From Dipylidium caninum (Eukaryota > Platyhelminthes > Cestoda > Cyclophyllidea > Dipylidiidae), in the NCBI GenBank assembly GCA_017562135.1, contig QEYB01001249.1, forward strand, positions 62,001 to 126,000: a stretch of DNA of 64,000 nucleotides, in the 5' to 3' direction. The notes beneath the pieces were generated by a model, which worked only from the letters and a program-made list of their open reading frames with translations, did not search any database and was not told the origin of the DNA. Below, one piece after another: positions 36,870-52,000 of this stretch. Position 1 is the stretch's first letter. Each line of letters opens with the position of its first letter. The position numbers and the translations under genes were made by a program.

Positions 36870-39800
36870 ACCATTCGGTTACTTTAACGTTGTTGGTTAG
36901 TGAATTAACCAATCAGATGTCAAATTTTATAGTGTTTTTGCCTTCGATTTGTTCAGATGAAAACAATGATTTTACTTTGGGCTGACGTGGAATTAAGATA
37001 ACAGAGAGAGAACACAGCTTCACGCGTACAAGTCGGTATAAAGCTGACCATGAGAAGGAAGAGAAACTCGGTTTAGCTGGAGCATTCTTAACGCCTGGCA
37101 CGCAACCGTTACTCGCTCTTGAGGTTGGTCGACATGCGTTTCAATGAGAAAAACAGATTGGTTTGCAGACCGCGACCTAGGCCCCACCTTTTATTACTAA
37201 AATATACTGGCACTTTCTCTTTGCGAGGCAGATATAGTTACGGGGGCAATGCAGGTAGGAAAGACGCCAAATGATGAGAAACACTGCCAAATTTTCAGCG
37301 TACACCCAACGCGGACTATTGCGTGATACTCGATTTGCGGGATAAACGGATTGCATTCTTGACCATCGACTTTATTTGGTCGAATAAATTTAATTGACAG
37401 GCCCCCATGGTTCAGAGCTGATGACATAGTTGCTTCTCATAAATCGGCTCCAAAAAGATGATCCACGTTAACACACGAGGGGAATGAATACGAAAGAGCA
37501 GAAGGACAAGGTTCGTTGTGCGATTCGGGAATAATTAAAACAAAGAATAGTTGTTCGCAACATTTAGATGAAAGTGCAATGTATAAGACCGATTTTTCTT
37601 AAACAAGGATAATTTTTTAATTAACAGATAGCCACCGAATGATAAAGAGTGGTTTGTAGACAAAAGACATTGCGTTGAATAATCAATAGTCGCATTCATT
37701 CCCTTTGTGCCAGACGTCAAGGTTTAGCAGATTGTAGCATGTGAATCTACCCTCGATGCATGTCAAGTCTAAGGCGGGCAAAGCTGCCACTTCGGCGATT
37801 TTAAACCTATGCTTCGGCAACGTTGCTACGTGGTTGACATTTTACTTGGGAAATTCACCTGAAATACAATAACTATACTATGAACTTTTCTTTAGGCAAA
37901 GAACTCTTAAAATGGGTGCATTAAACGGCGACGGCCAGTTTTCTCCGCCCCGCTGAACGCTTATTTGACAATGGAAGGTAATGGCCCCCTGGAAATCTGG
38001 CAGTCAGTCTTTTAAAAGACTCCGAGCTGTGATAGAAGCTGCCACTTTTGTGGTAAAATGCAATTTGATTCGAGCTTCTGTTGCCGTGACCAAATGAAGT
38101 TCACATGTCACATATTTGGGACGCATGAAATGTGGTGAAAACCAAAGCTTCGTGAATGCACGAACACGACAATGTTGCTGCGTGTTCGTCACTTTTCTGA
38201 GGAAATAGATTCAAATTACGATAACTGACACAATATCGATATACTTTTCTCTAAAAGACGGAAAGATTTTTATTGCTTCGTTAAGCCCATGGTTAGGTTT
38301 TTCAGACATAATGCAAACGACCAGATTGTATCCTCTTCAAACAGTACGAAATATGGGAAGCGATTATCCAGCATATAATACTTTTGCACAGGTAAATGCA
38401 GGGTAAAGAAAGAATCGTCAGGGTATATTGTAACTAGTGAGGCGCTAGAAATTCACCACCATGGATTTAAACTGAGATAGATGTATTGTAGTCTCTAGCG
38501 ATTCAACCTATAAGTGTGATTGAGACTTAATGGTTTTATACTTGAAAGGAAATTTATTAAATAAATTCAGGAATAACCCCTACAAAACATTTACTTCTCT
38601 ATTATCATTAAACCATTAGTTCATCAGCCTCTTCATCTCTCCTCATCATTTTCTGCGCCCACCTGCCTCCAACCGTTTAACAAACTACCAAATACATGAA
38701 ACTTTTTTAACGCTTTACAAATGGCAATACGAATTCCACATTTTATTTGGACTAACCGGGCTGACGAGAGATGAAACCCTCAATTTGAAGTCCGTAACAT
38801 GAGGGTCACAAATCAGGAACAAGGCTGTAAACCCGGCAATATTCGAAATTAATTGCACAAAAAAGTAGACAATCCTCAAAGAAATAAGAGCCGATTTTAC
38901 CAGTTTACTTAATCTACTTCAAAAATTATTGTATTCAGAACAGCGTTGAGTCGCCAATGATGTAAACAATCCCTAACAAACACCATAAAGAGTATTCGGC
39001 GGAAAAACCATGGGAATTATAAATTCGTCTCCTAAATGGTAATATTTGGTTTAAATTTACTTTGTAGTGTTTTCTCATTCGAAACCGCTAAACAGAAATG
39101 GAATTCACTAAAAGTTTATTTCAATTTTTGTTGAGTTGGTTGCGAAAACCCCAAGTAGAATATGGGACCGATTAAGGTAACATGTGGCGTTTTGGATCAC
39201 GGATAGTAGTATATACGAATGAAGCTTACCTAATGATGCTTTAATTTCTGTATTTTGGGAGAATTTTCTTGGACCAAAGGAATATTTTTATGTACTAAGG
39301 TGTAGACTTTACAAGAAATGCGTGTAAGCTACACTCTTCTTTAGGATTTACATGGTTCTTAAAAGCCATTCTTATAACTCAAATGTCAATATAATTTTCG
39401 CATCCTCCCTAGTACTACCGTCAAAACGAACGACAGTAGGCTGTTCAAGGGAACAGATTCACCTACATTACAACAACTTCTGCTGTTGCACAACTACGAC
39501 TTAGAGAATTAAGGCAGAATTTTATGTTAATTTGTGTTTGTTTTACTGCGCACACAAAGTCCCGGAATACTTGTAGAAGTCATTGTCGAGGCTTTGTTTC
39601 AGCCTTCGGGAATTTCCTCGCAAACAGACAAGCGTAAGATACTTTCTTCGCCTCACTTCTTTCCTACCGGAAATATCCCTATTTTGACCAGAGCACATTG
39701 TTATGAACCAAAGTATTCATTAATGTTTCAAATTTCCTGAAATTTTTCTACCTATAGTTTAAGGCATGCCTTTTTTTCTCCTGTTTCTCTTTTGACGGAA

Positions 39801-42800
39801 GTCATGATTTGTGGCCTTCAATATCTTTTCTGACGTGGAAATATTTTGCACTCATTTTAATTTTTCCCGTAAACAGTTGACCTTGACACCTGTTTCTAGT
39901 GGTGCCTTTTTATGTCAATTTACTCCTTTGAACGATTCTTTTCCCAACATTTTATTAGTTATTATTCTCAATTAATGGGAGCTTGTGGTCTCTTGTTTTT
40001 TATGTCTTCCCAATGGTCAACTGAGTAGCCTTGACTGTTGGTGAGCACGGTTATTTACTTCTCATCATCCAAGCTAATCTCTACCATCTGATTAGTTTTC
40101 GATTTCGGGTTTAATTCTGAATTTGTGGGTTTTTATTCGAATATTTGCTCGATGGTCATTGAATTACTTCAGTGCAGTTCATCCATTGTAATTTTCTATA
40201 GTAATCTTTTTCTTAAATCAATAGTACCTTTTTCGCGTTTTATGGATCTCTTCCGTAATACGCTTACTAATGACCATTATCTATCCTTTTCTTTCGATTC
40301 GTCCGACTTTCCATTACCAATTAAGAAGGTCTATTGAGTTCAGACCGCTTTCAGTTCTAGTCCCTTTAATTGCGATTAATGCCCCCTTCTTTAGATTTTG
40401 CTTCTGTATCTGGGACTTTTGAAATCACCATAGACCATAGCCCTGTAAGTTTTTTAGGAAAAAACGGTAGAGGTTGCGTGGATGATTCTTCTTTTTATTC
40501 AGACAGTTTCAAATATCATCTACTTCATCCCTACTATTACCTTTCTCTTTACTAAAGATCAAATTGTAGCCCTTAATCCCTTAGTTAGTATGGCATCGGA
40601 CGTCTTTTTTGCCCACACGTATGCTCTCTCAGTACGTAGGTGGCTTTCTTACACGCATAGATACATACGTACATGGCTTCTTGCTTGCTTGCACGCGTAG
40701 GAGAGTCTCGGCTTATTGGCTGATGCCACCAACTCGACCACCAATCCCCATTTCACCAACACAATCAGCTGATTTGGCTTACTACCACCATCACCGCTGC
40801 CGCGTATGTTGGCAGCGCCTTGGCGCACTTACCTGCTATTACTTCCTATGGTCGTGTCCACTCTCTCTGCACTATCGTAACTGTACTGTCAATGCTCCAT
40901 TGTATATCATTCTGCTTCTTCTTCGCAGGCCCTGTGCGCTTCCAAATCGCTGATAGGCGCCTATGGAGGCTGTGAAACTTAGTCGCCGCCGTATTTCCAA
41001 TCCTGACTGTGAAGGATACCGCCCAATGAAAAGGCGGGTGAGTGTTAAGAAGCCCAAGAATGTACCCCGTGTATATTGCCTGTCTTTCCACAACTTCGTA
41101 TTAGTCAATGTTGGCTTTTATTCTCTTCCTCAATCTTTATTTTCAGTGTTCACTCTCGCTGTCACTTTGGCGCCCGTATTTAGAGTTAATTGCCCCAAAT
41201 TATCCAGATCACGTAGATCTTGTATGGTCGCATTTTTATTCCGGAAAATTGTGGACTTATTAATCAATTTTTTCCTATATATATAATTGAGGTGGTTGTA
41301 ATTTCTGCTATGGTTAGATATTTGTCAGCTTAGAGTTTAACTTGGTCTTAATCGGTAAGTGCTTTCCTGTCAGAGGGCGGGCAAGAGAACCATAACCTTA
41401 AAATTTTCCTTTTGATACGTCTTTCTGCCCCATTTGTTTGCAAAAGGCATGGCGCACTTGCACACACGAATCACTGCCGCGTCACGTACGACCGCTGCTT
41501 CCACTGCTACTATAATAACCGTTTCCATTGTTATCGATAATACTACTTTTGTCACCCTTTATTCTTTGGTGCTTTTACCTTTTGCCTCCGTTTCAAATAA
41601 GCATTTTAAAATCGGAGGGAGACGGTGTAGGGGTCATTATTAAATAATAGTCCACTATTCTTGTGTTCTCACACTCACAGGTGTGTTTTCTTGAGGTCAC
41701 ATCCATCCTTCTACTGTCGAAAAGTAATTTTTTGAATTCGATTTCGAAACCTTTGTCAAATTATGATTTCCTTTCCCATTTGCACTATTTCGACGTTCTA
41801 TATTGAATTTCTGTTACTCAGGCACTCTGATAGCCATATCTATGAAATGGGGAAGGTGTATTGGGTTGATTCTCCTTATCTCCTGACCTCATGCAGTTTA
41901 ACCTCTCTCCCTTGAATGTTTGTGTATGCGATCAATTTACTGCTGTATTGCGAAAAGATCAAAGAGTGCGTGAGAGAGAGGATTTGATATGGATTAGCCT
42001 TCATTTACGTAAACTTTGTGACATTAAGTATCTACTCTGTCATCAAAACCGCGTCTAAACTGATGTTACCCCTATTGATTTCGTGATGATGTGAGGGTAT
42101 ATGTGTTTGGATTTAGTCATACAGTTACAGAGAGCTTATTTAGTAGAGATTATGCGAAAGCCTCTATATACCGTCGCAGTTTAACGACCTCTGTCACTTA
42201 CCCTCGTATGCAGCCGTAAATTGGATAGAAAGAGTGAATGCATGCACGCACATGTGCGTGAGTGTGTTTGTGTATGCATTTGTGTGCAATCGTAAAATAC
42301 TGGCGTAATTTAAGGCCGAGTTGAAAGTTAAGCCCTCGTTTGGCTACCAGTAACACATACACACACACAAACGGAGTGGTCGTGTATTTCTGTTTCTCCC
42401 TTGACTCATATTCCGCAACACGTGTGGGATCGTGGTTATTGCCTTTACTCTCTTCTCGTTCCTACACAATGGTAAGCCAACTTAGGCTTTTTTAACCGTG
42501 TTAATACCCTTATATTTTCGTTCTACTCCAAAAGCCTGTGTTGATTCACTTTGGGCCGGATCGTTAACTCGCCCGCCTATGATTTTGTGATATAGGCTTT
42601 CATTTGACATGGCCGCGCGAACATTTCGTGGGTTGTTCTGCAAATCTCCGTTTAATTGTTTGGGGGAGTAGTGTGTGATATTCTGTAGCCTCATATCTGT
42701 ATATAGTTTCTATTATATCATCATTTGGGGATACGATTAATCGCACACACACAGGCACACACTATCTCATTTTTAAGACAAGTCGATTTACATTAATTCA

Positions 42801-45800
42801 CTGGTGATCCTGCGTGAAAGAGAGTATGTTTGTCAACCTGTCCAAAAGCGGCAGGGCACTCCTTTTATTGGCTCATGTTGGCCAATCATTTAACGAGGAC
42901 AAAATGGGGGATCGAGTGTTTTAAACATCTTCCTTTCTCGCAAGTCTGTTTTGCCTGCCCACCCGCCTTCCTTCTCTTCCCTACCCCTTCATCTCCCCCT
43001 TCTCTGGTCAAATAATAGGCGAAATGCGCGTGCGTGTGCGTGTGCCTGTTCCAGTCGAGTTTCTTAACCATGAATTGCTCATTTTACGTCTTGCGAGTGA
43101 GTCCTCTAACTCTCTCTTGACAGTCACTCCCAAAACCGGAGTTTGTGGGGAGGTAACGTAGGCATTTGCGAATAATTGAAGGAAAGCAAGTTATAACTTT
43201 CTTTTCCTCTCTATGGGACTAGGTAAATATATTTGCAGCAAGTCGTCTTTGTGGTCTTCAAATGTCCCCTCTTCACTGTTGTGCTGCTCACAACCAAGCC
43301 AAAACCCATGCGCTTTCTGCTTCCCTGCCTGCTTGCTAACGTGCTGGCTGGCCTACTTGCTCGCCTTAGCTAGCCTGTGAGTGGGTGGATAGGTGGGTGG
43401 GGAGGCGGGGAGGTAATTGGCCACAAACGCATAGAAGGTGAAGGCGAAGGCGACGGTGGTGAAGGAGGAGGAGGAGGAGGTTTAGGCTAAGACTTGGGGC
43501 TGTGTATAACCGTGTGTCATGCTCATTCTCCCCACCCGTCTGTCCGTCCGTCCCTCCTTCAATCGATACCGCCAAAAAGAGAGGCGCGAGATTCTTCGAG
43601 GCCACTCGCTGCCTACGCTCTCTGGCTTGCTGCTGTTGCTCTACCTCTCGTGTCCCCAATCATCTTGGTCCATTTCAAAAATGACTTCGCTCATTTGTGT
43701 TCCGAATATGTGCCTCGTGACTTCCAATTAAGAGAGAACTTTTAGTCTTTCCTAAGAGATCGACATGTTATAGAAGCTGAACAGGATGAGGGCCTCATTC
43801 ATCTTTATGCCCATCCATCAGGCTGGATAAATCCCTCTTCTCCTGGATTTCTTCTACGTGAAGGCTTATTACTTTCTCTGACAGTGCGTAAGAACTGTAT
43901 TCTGTATACAGTTTTTCCTTATTCGACTGCTCTTTTCCACATTAATTATCACCACTTGTTTATGTGCTGTGTCTCCAGTCACTTAAATAAGGATCTCATC
44001 TGTACGCTTTAGAAATGATTTTCGCTCATTTTTGTGAGAAATATGTGTATACGTCTACATATATGAGGATGCTGGTCAAATCCAATTCATGGCCAAACTA
44101 ATATGCTTTATGAGTAATCAGCTTCGCAGTTGAAAGAATGTAGGTAAATGGTCGTTCTCTCGACGAATTCTTTGTCCACTTATTAAGTTGTCCTGCCACT
44201 TCGACATTTGTGTTCTCCTCATAAAGTCTGTAATTGTGCGGTATATTTCGGAGGACTAGAACTTACCCTGTCATCATGACACAGATCTTGGGTTTTTATT
44301 TCATTTACCACCGTTTGGGCGCTCGGTGGTTTCCCCCTTTCTCGGAAAGAGCTACTGCGGGGTGAATGCGACAGGCGTCCGGTCTGAGTCACGCGAGGGG
44401 TTGGAAGCCTTCATCTGTTCCCTCCCTTTGTCAGTAGTAGGAAAAGTGCTTTTAGTTTTATAATCTAGTGGGTGCTTAATTACTTAGGCGTTGTTTTACT
44501 TCTTTCCCGCCGAGAGATGAACCATTGTCATTACAACACATTGTTTGCGAGTGAGGCTACTTCTGGATATTCGGGTTGGGAGAATACTGGTTATTTGCCC
44601 CTTTCTTTTCTTAAAAGAAATGACTTTCGTAGGCCTTCACTCCAACAATTGTGTCTAATGCAGGGTCCACATTTGCAAATGCCTCTATCATGTCTAAGTC
44701 CGCTAATTTTTAAATAGCCATTCATAAGGGGCTTTAAACAAGCGCGGCTCTTTGTACTGATTGGCGGCTGGTTAATTGCGATGTTTCCTAATTAGCCCCG
44801 AATTTTCAGCTCTTTATTTCCCCTTCGTCCGACTCCAAGGTGATGCCGACACACCCTTTTCTGTCCCTGATTTTCCCCCATCCATTGGTCGGTTGTCATA
44901 GCAGCAACCCGAGATACCACCTCGCCTGACATGCAAAAGGTGGAATGAGGCGGCCGATGATGTGTGGTTTTGGAGGCTGGCGTTATTAACATATTCTACT
45001 CCTCCCTCGTCGGCATTACCGCTGGAGCCAGCTTTCGACAGTTTGTGTACATTAGCCTTTATTTCGCTACCTCGGTATTCCCTCTAACTTATCGCTACTT
45101 TCCGAATTATGACAAACTATCTCCGCGTTTTCATCCATTTCCGCGGCCACTTTCCCTCCCCTCTTAGTCATTATTTGTAGCAGTCACGATGCCATGTAAT
45201 TCGTTCTCCGACCAACCCACTTTTACCTTATCGCTGTCAGTTGAATCATCACTAATTGTTTCAATCATTACTTGAGGGGATGTCTGCGACATGTTTATGC
45301 AAATGCGCCTCGTCACTAGTTTTTGGTAAATGAGTCTTTTTCATGCGGAGGTCTTGGTACCTGGCCTGAGTAATAATCGTATTGTCACTTCTTTTTCCCA
45401 TCTCTCTAGGGGACTGAGGTCTGAAGAGTCTCCTATCATTTCATTTCTATCCTCACGCCTCCCCCCTTCTCTTCGTGCAATTTGAAATGCTACTGTGAAT
45501 TGTAACATCTCTTTAAATTACCGCCTCTACAGACGGCCTGACTGCATTCGCGAAGGCAGAGGCGAATAATCTATTGGGCGAATGGTGTCGGTCTCTAACT
45601 AACTTACTAATTTGATCCTTCTGGCCTTTTCAAGTTTGGCCTCAGTGACATCCCTTCTCCTCTCAATGGTCTCCGATCTGGTAGGACTTGAGATTTAGTT
45701 TACTTACCCCACTTCCTCTAAAATCATTAATGACAGATAATATTGACGGGAGGCGTTTATTGGTACTTTATGCGAAGTCTGTTTACCTTTTGGCATGGAT

Positions 45801-46872
45801 AGAGCGCCATGGCAACAAAATGTTTATGGATAATGAAGTTTTAGTATTTAGTCCAAAGGTGTTTTTTAACCACCTACTTCCCCACCCCCGTCCTCCCCCC
45901 ATAGTTGCGGATGTGTGTGTGTGAGTTTTCTACTTTCTGCTCGATAAGACTAGGCTGAGAAAGCAGCCTAAATGTTTGCTTCACTCCCATCTACCAGCCT
46001 GCCAACCTCCTAAACATGTGACTATGTGTAGGGTGATTCGTGTTTCTTTGTAACGCCGTGTGCACTGCGAATCTCTGAGCGTACATGTGCGTGTGGTATC
46101 TCGTGTGAAATGAAAATACTTTCGCTATTGATATCATTTTCTCACCCAAACCCGTTCCCATGCCGCTTGCTTCCCTTGGGTAAAGTGAATGGTCTGCCCT
46201 ACGTATGATTAACAGTTCGTCATATAATTTCTCCCCAAAGGGGTCAGATTTTGACTCTTTTGAGGTTCTGGTCTTTGCCCACTTGTCGTTGGTATGCAGC
46301 TGGTTGGATGCACGTCAGTTCTCGCTTTTATCTCTATGTGTACGTGACAAACTAGAATAATAATTTCTGCTTCACTCCAAACACGTGAAAAGCTGATGAG
46401 TTCAGTAGTCGGTCACGTAGATTTTGTTATCTCTCGGTATGAAGTCCTCACGACTGCTGTCCAGATAAAATGGAGGAATGTGGTTGACATATGCTCGTCA
46501 CTTGTCTGTCCTAGACGGCGGTGTGGGTGCTGACAATTTTTCGATGCCACTTGTAATATTTTTATTTGGCGTTAGTGTCTCGTAAACATTATGTAGGCCG
46601 AGTGGAGGTGAGTTAAGGGCGCCAAATTCCAACACTAATCGTACAACGACGGATTGTTTGACCTAACGGTCGTCTGACCAGTCGTATTCATTCACATTTT
46701 TTTATAGATTGACAAATTATCTAATATTTTAAATCATTGTGATCACTTTAAGCTTCTATGGTGGTATGGTAGCGCTTCGAAACATCCAACGTTTGAGCTG
46801 GTCCCTACTGCTATTCGCTTGGTAGATATCCTGTTCAGGAGCTTATAAGGACGGTTACGGTTATCCTTTTAG
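36870..46872. other. 10-kb gene-poor spacer
   Basis: Between the kynureninase start and the next recognisable plus-strand coding exon I see no homologous exon. It contains dispersed-repeat copy B and a fragment (37781-38175), purine-rich runs (43.4 kb) and T-rich tracts over 39.5-46.8 kb on the plus strand. Some of it may be 5' UTR intron or regulatory DNA of the gene at 46873. Confidence 0.5.
37898..38175 (+). repeat. Dispersed repeat, copy B
   Basis: Same orientation as copy A at 22876-23162. It shares the 29-nt identical core at 38103-38131 plus blocks around GTTTTCTCCG, GACAATGGA, GCAGTCAGT, AGCTGCCACTTT and GTTGCCGTGAC. A further partial copy of the AGCTGCCACTT segment lies just upstream at 37784-37801. 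Confidence 0.75.
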
Positions 46873-49047
46873 ATGAATGGAATGTGCCACCGGGAAGGGG
46901 GTGGTAACTGGCACATGAATCTCCTGCCAGAGAAAGCCTCTTCTTCTGCCACCAATTCAACTTCAGCTGCAGCCGCTGCGGCCGCCGCAGCAGCAGCGGC
47001 GGCTGCTGCAGCCGCTGGCTACCTCGCCGATGTGAAACCCCAATTGCAACAAACGTCATTACCACAATCGTCTTCTAAACAACCGTTGGATTTCAATCGT
47101 CATCAACATCATCAACAGCAACATGCCAATGGAAGTGAGAGCCAGATGCAGGCCCCTATTCCAACTCACCATCAGACAACAAATCCCGGTGGCGCTGGCA
47201 CCCTTGTCCCTTCCGCTGCCGCAACCGCTGGCTACCTCGCCGATGTGAAACCCCAATTGCACCAAACGTCATTACCACAATCGTCTTCTAAACAACCGTT
47301 GGATTTCAATCATCATCAACAGCACCATGCCAATGGGACTGAGAGCCAGATGCAGGCCCCTATTCCAACTCACCATCAGACAACAAATCCCGGTGGCGCT
47401 GGCACCCTTGTCCCTTCCGCTGCCGCAACCGCCGCCGCCCCTCCTCTTATGGAACCATCTCAACAACATCTCTCTCTGGCACATCCTGTTCTCCCTCCCA
47501 GTCTCCGTGAATCCGTGAGTTTTTTCTCAATCTCTCCAGAAACCCTTGCTCAATATATTCTGAGGTATATAAGTCTTATTCCCTGAGTGTAAATTGAGCT
47601 CTCTTTTTGTTTGTTTGAGGCACAAGGGCAAAAGACGCCTTCTTGCATACATCGTCTTGTCAGCTTTCATCGCACATCCATGTCGGTGATTTAAAATTCA
47701 CCAATTGGATACGTTTCACCAATTTCGTAGTCGTTCATTTAGGGTCCTTCGTTCATTCCCACGGCCGTGTAGCAAATTTTATTCCTGTGCGCTAAACCCT
47801 AGCCTCCCAGTGACTATTTCATAATCACCATAGCTAAATTATTCAATTTTGGTGTCGGTTCTCTTGTTAATTGTTCATTTGCCTTCCACGGGGTTGGATC
47901 TATTTGCCAAAAGGCGGACTTTACATTCCCCTTGTAACTCTGCTTCTTGGTTGCAGAGGCACTTCTATCTCCACTAGTTTCATTTGGACATCATGCCGCA
48001 CCCTAATTCTCATACCCAGTGTGTGCTTTCATGAAAGTCGTTGTAGGCCTTTAAACATTTCTCATTGTGTCCTTGTCACCAACCTACCTTGTCATGACAT
48101 CGATCTCAATCTCGATGTTTTGGCTTTCGGCTGCAACTCGTAAGACCATGACGGCTGGTAATCGAGGGCGCCAGTTAAGCATCTTTGAATCTGTTGTGAA
48201 TGTCATGTGCGGTCACGAATGCCTGCATTTGGCATCGCCGAGAGCCCTTCTTGAGCTGCACTAATTCTGTTCCTGTTTGTTTGTACGTGTACGTGTATTT
48301 GTGCGACCTCGAGGCTAGGGACGTATTGTGGTCTGTAATTGGTGTGATTCTCTAAAGTGCTTCGAAGTTTGTCGTTTATGTCTGTGTACGTGTTTGAATA
48401 TCTGTGTCTCTGCGTCAGTCATTATGGAAATCGGCTAGTTTATCACTCATCTGATTTCTAGATTGGTCAACATGAATAACCTATCGTTTACGTGCTTAAA
48501 CACGGGACTGTATAAAGTTGGAGATGCGGTTGTGCAGAGCATCGGCCAGTTTGAGCCATTGTCCTCTCAGCCATTCGCCCCCTCCCTCCCATCGCTCCCC
48601 CCCCCCTCTCGACCATTTGACCGATTCGTGTTTCACGAAGTTAAATGGCATTTGTTGAACCGAATATGCCTTTTCAACGTTAACTACACATCTGATCAAT
48701 TTTTTTGCGAAACTGAGTTCTCAGTAGTGCCAATCATTGACCTCATCCCTGAGTCTCTCCTCCATTCTCGGCTTCCGCGCATGTTCAGACCGAGAAAGAG
48801 AGAGAAAGCCTAACCGTACCTTATTCTATTTGTGACTTCTTTTACTCATTAATAATGGAAAATCCATCATCATGTGCGTGTCTCTATGTGATGATTCCCG
48901 AGGCTACGGACTCCTGATGTCGATGTACCCAGCTCTCTAAATGCATGTACTATGCCGCCCTTTGTGGCTCTAATCAGGCGTAATACCAGTGCAACGCCCT
49001 CACCACGTATTTAACTCCACTCCGAGTTACGTTTCTTCATCTTAATC

Positions 49048-49078
<31 letters not shown>

Positions 49079-52000
49079 ACACACACACCTATTGTGGAGC
49101 CTTTAACCTTCTACCCTCTCTGTTTTTAAATTTTTCTCACTGATTTTATTCTACACTTTAAACTTGTGATTTCACAAACACCATTGCCACTGGTATCACA
49201 TGAGCGCCGACATGTGTTTCGGATCACCTACAAATCGTACTACGTCGCGGTGTCGCGAACACAACAAATGAGGCAATATCCGCGGATATTTATGCATATT
49301 TTTCTCGACTTATAACTTTTTCGGTCCATGACGTGAGACTGAACTTGTGTCGGTTCATAACCGATACATCCTCTGCGGTAGACGAGGAACGTCTGCGCCG
49401 TAGAACTACTCCCCCTTTTCTATTTCACTCATGACCTTGTTTGGCCTCCTTCACAGCCGACAAAGTCTCTTTGTAAGCTCGTCCTCTACCATTGTTTCTA
49501 GGCCGGAGAGAGCTTTTCTTCGTCCAAGGTGAAGGGGCAGGGGGGGGGGGTAAAGGCAACAGCGTTTAATTAATCTCCTGGTCTGGGGTTGTGGTCTGGG
49601 ACCTGCCATCCTCGGACCTCGCTCTCTCGCTACTTTTATGATATTCGCAAATACCCCACCTCCTACCACTCGCCTTTTTGTATTTGGTCAGTGTGTATGC
49701 CATAAATTTATTACCTATTTATCTTTCAACCCTCCTCACCCCTAACTCCTCCTTTTGCCTCCTATCTATCGACGATTCTGAGGATAACATACACACCTCA
49801 TGTTACTAGTCATCATGACTCCAATTTGGTTAGTGGTGCATTCGATTGCCTCTCAATGCATGTTAAAAGTTTCCTGGCGCCTCCCATTTGGAAATAACCA
49901 CCACCCAGTATCGTATGGAAATTTACATTTCTCAAGTAATTGCAACGGTATGAGAGAAATGGGTTAGAGACTTGAAAACTACTTTTGACAGTGGCGATGT
50001 TGATGCAAATAACGGTCTCTTGCCATTGAAGGTGCTGGCACACACACACATACACACACACTTGTGACCTAAAGGACTTGTATGCGTGAACCTAAACTCC
50101 ATCTCCCCCTCCCCCCACCCTCCTCCGCCTCCAACTATTAACAAGCCATTTTTTGACAGAAATGAGTGCTTCTGGTGACACTACCTCAGCCCGCTTAGTA
50201 GAATGGATTAGATGAATAAAAACCACACCGCTCTCTTTTATTTTTCCCTGTCATCATTATCTGTCCCCGTAAGACTTGAAATTTGGCCGGCGCGAAGGCT
50301 GGGTGAGTGGATGGGTTGGCCAGCGGGATTTAGTGGCAGTTCTCCTCATTCCTCACCTTCCCCCTGCTTATCCTCCCGTGGATTTTCATTTTCCAGGCGT
50401 TTGCTCTTGCCTAAGGCGTATGCGTAGCACTCGCATTAATGAGGACATTCGCTTAAGAGGGACATGGCGAAGGGTGGAGGGGTTAATGCAAGCTGAGGAA
50501 GGAGGCTGTTATCTAGCGCTATTATCACACTTCTCATACCCCTCCCATAAACACTTCTCTTGGAGTTGTGCGTATTAGAGTTCATTCAACTCTATTTCCG
50601 CCTAACGTAAACAACTATATTTCTGTAGGAGCGAATGCAATCGGTGGAGCGGTGGATAAATAGCATCCCTTTGGACGCCCCGATCTACGTACAGACCTCG
50701 TTGACGCAGATTGTGCCAATCTCTGATCCTACGTCTTTTCCTGATGGACTTTCTGTCTCTGATCACCTTCCCTCGGCTCCGAACAACTCCTCCATCATCA
50801 GTGCTGCTGGTGATACGTCGCGTGGTGCGTTTATTTAACTTTTTTTGGCGGTGTAGTACAAGACACTCATTCCTTGCATCGTATCCTACCTCATTCTCGA
50901 ACCGCTTTATTATAGTCATTGGAACTATGAAAAGTTGACAAGCTCAACTTTTTTCCTCATTGACGTACTACTTTTGACGATGGCTACACTGGACGGATGA
51001 ATTGTTCTCCTTTTCCTTCATGATACCGCACACAGACCTGCACTTAGGTTATTCATTCTCTTCTTCCAAGGAGAACTTTCTTCCTGTCGATCACCCGGAA
51101 ACTCTTGAGGATACTTATCCAAGTGATAACAAGGGTTATCAGCAGCACAAATGAAGATAGGTTGTCTTAAACGCTGGCATCAGGTAGAGAATTGGCAGGA
51201 AATTTGGATACCCCATCCAACTGAGCACATCGACTGAGGGTGGCTTGACCTAAAGCCCAGTGAATTGAGGCTTCCAACTCTCCTTTTTTGCGCCTCACAT
51301 AATCTTTTCAGTTCATCCTTAAGTGAACGAGATTGGGGCTTAAGGAATTCAGCTCTCCATTTCATTTTCTAAACACCGTTTGCGTGCTCTTTTAACGTTT
51401 AGCATTTTTGTAATCTTTCCTTACTCAATCTAATGGCTAATCAAATTCCCTTAGTTACCCTTCGTCGAAGTGACCATTGATTCCATCAAATTTATTGTCT
51501 TTTGCGATGTTATCCCACTTTTAAATTGACCACTGCGAGTCTGCTTGCCATGGAATCACGGGAAGGATGAAGATTTGGTCCAATTGCTAGATCATTAGTG
51601 TTAAGGGGAAAAGTAGGCAAGCGGCTGACGATGGTGGCACGCACTTTTATTGTATTCATTTGAACATTTTGCGGGTATTTTTTGCGCGAAATACTACGTC
51701 AATTCTCCTTCCTAATGCCTTGGTAGACGAGAATGACACGAAGCACCGTGAATTGTCCCCATTTTGGCCGTTTAAACTGAAATTTTTGCCTACTTTGTTT
51801 CCGTAGGTGTATTAAATTAGCTGCATTCTTCTTCCATGCTCTCCGTGGTTTAAAAAGGACAATTTGAAACTCCGCTCCCCGTCGAAAGAGGTCTGATGGT
51901 TACTCGAGCAGCCTTACGAAGGCAACATTAAGGCTCCTGTCTTTTCCCTCCAGGATCTTTGCGTTCACGAAAGAAGCCTCCGTTATTTCCCTGAGGCCTC

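Noticed and set aside
40963..41286. 107-codon plus-strand ORF in the gene-poor spacer
   Set aside because: No homology, no flanking splice signals, and overlapping frames on the opposite strand are equally long.
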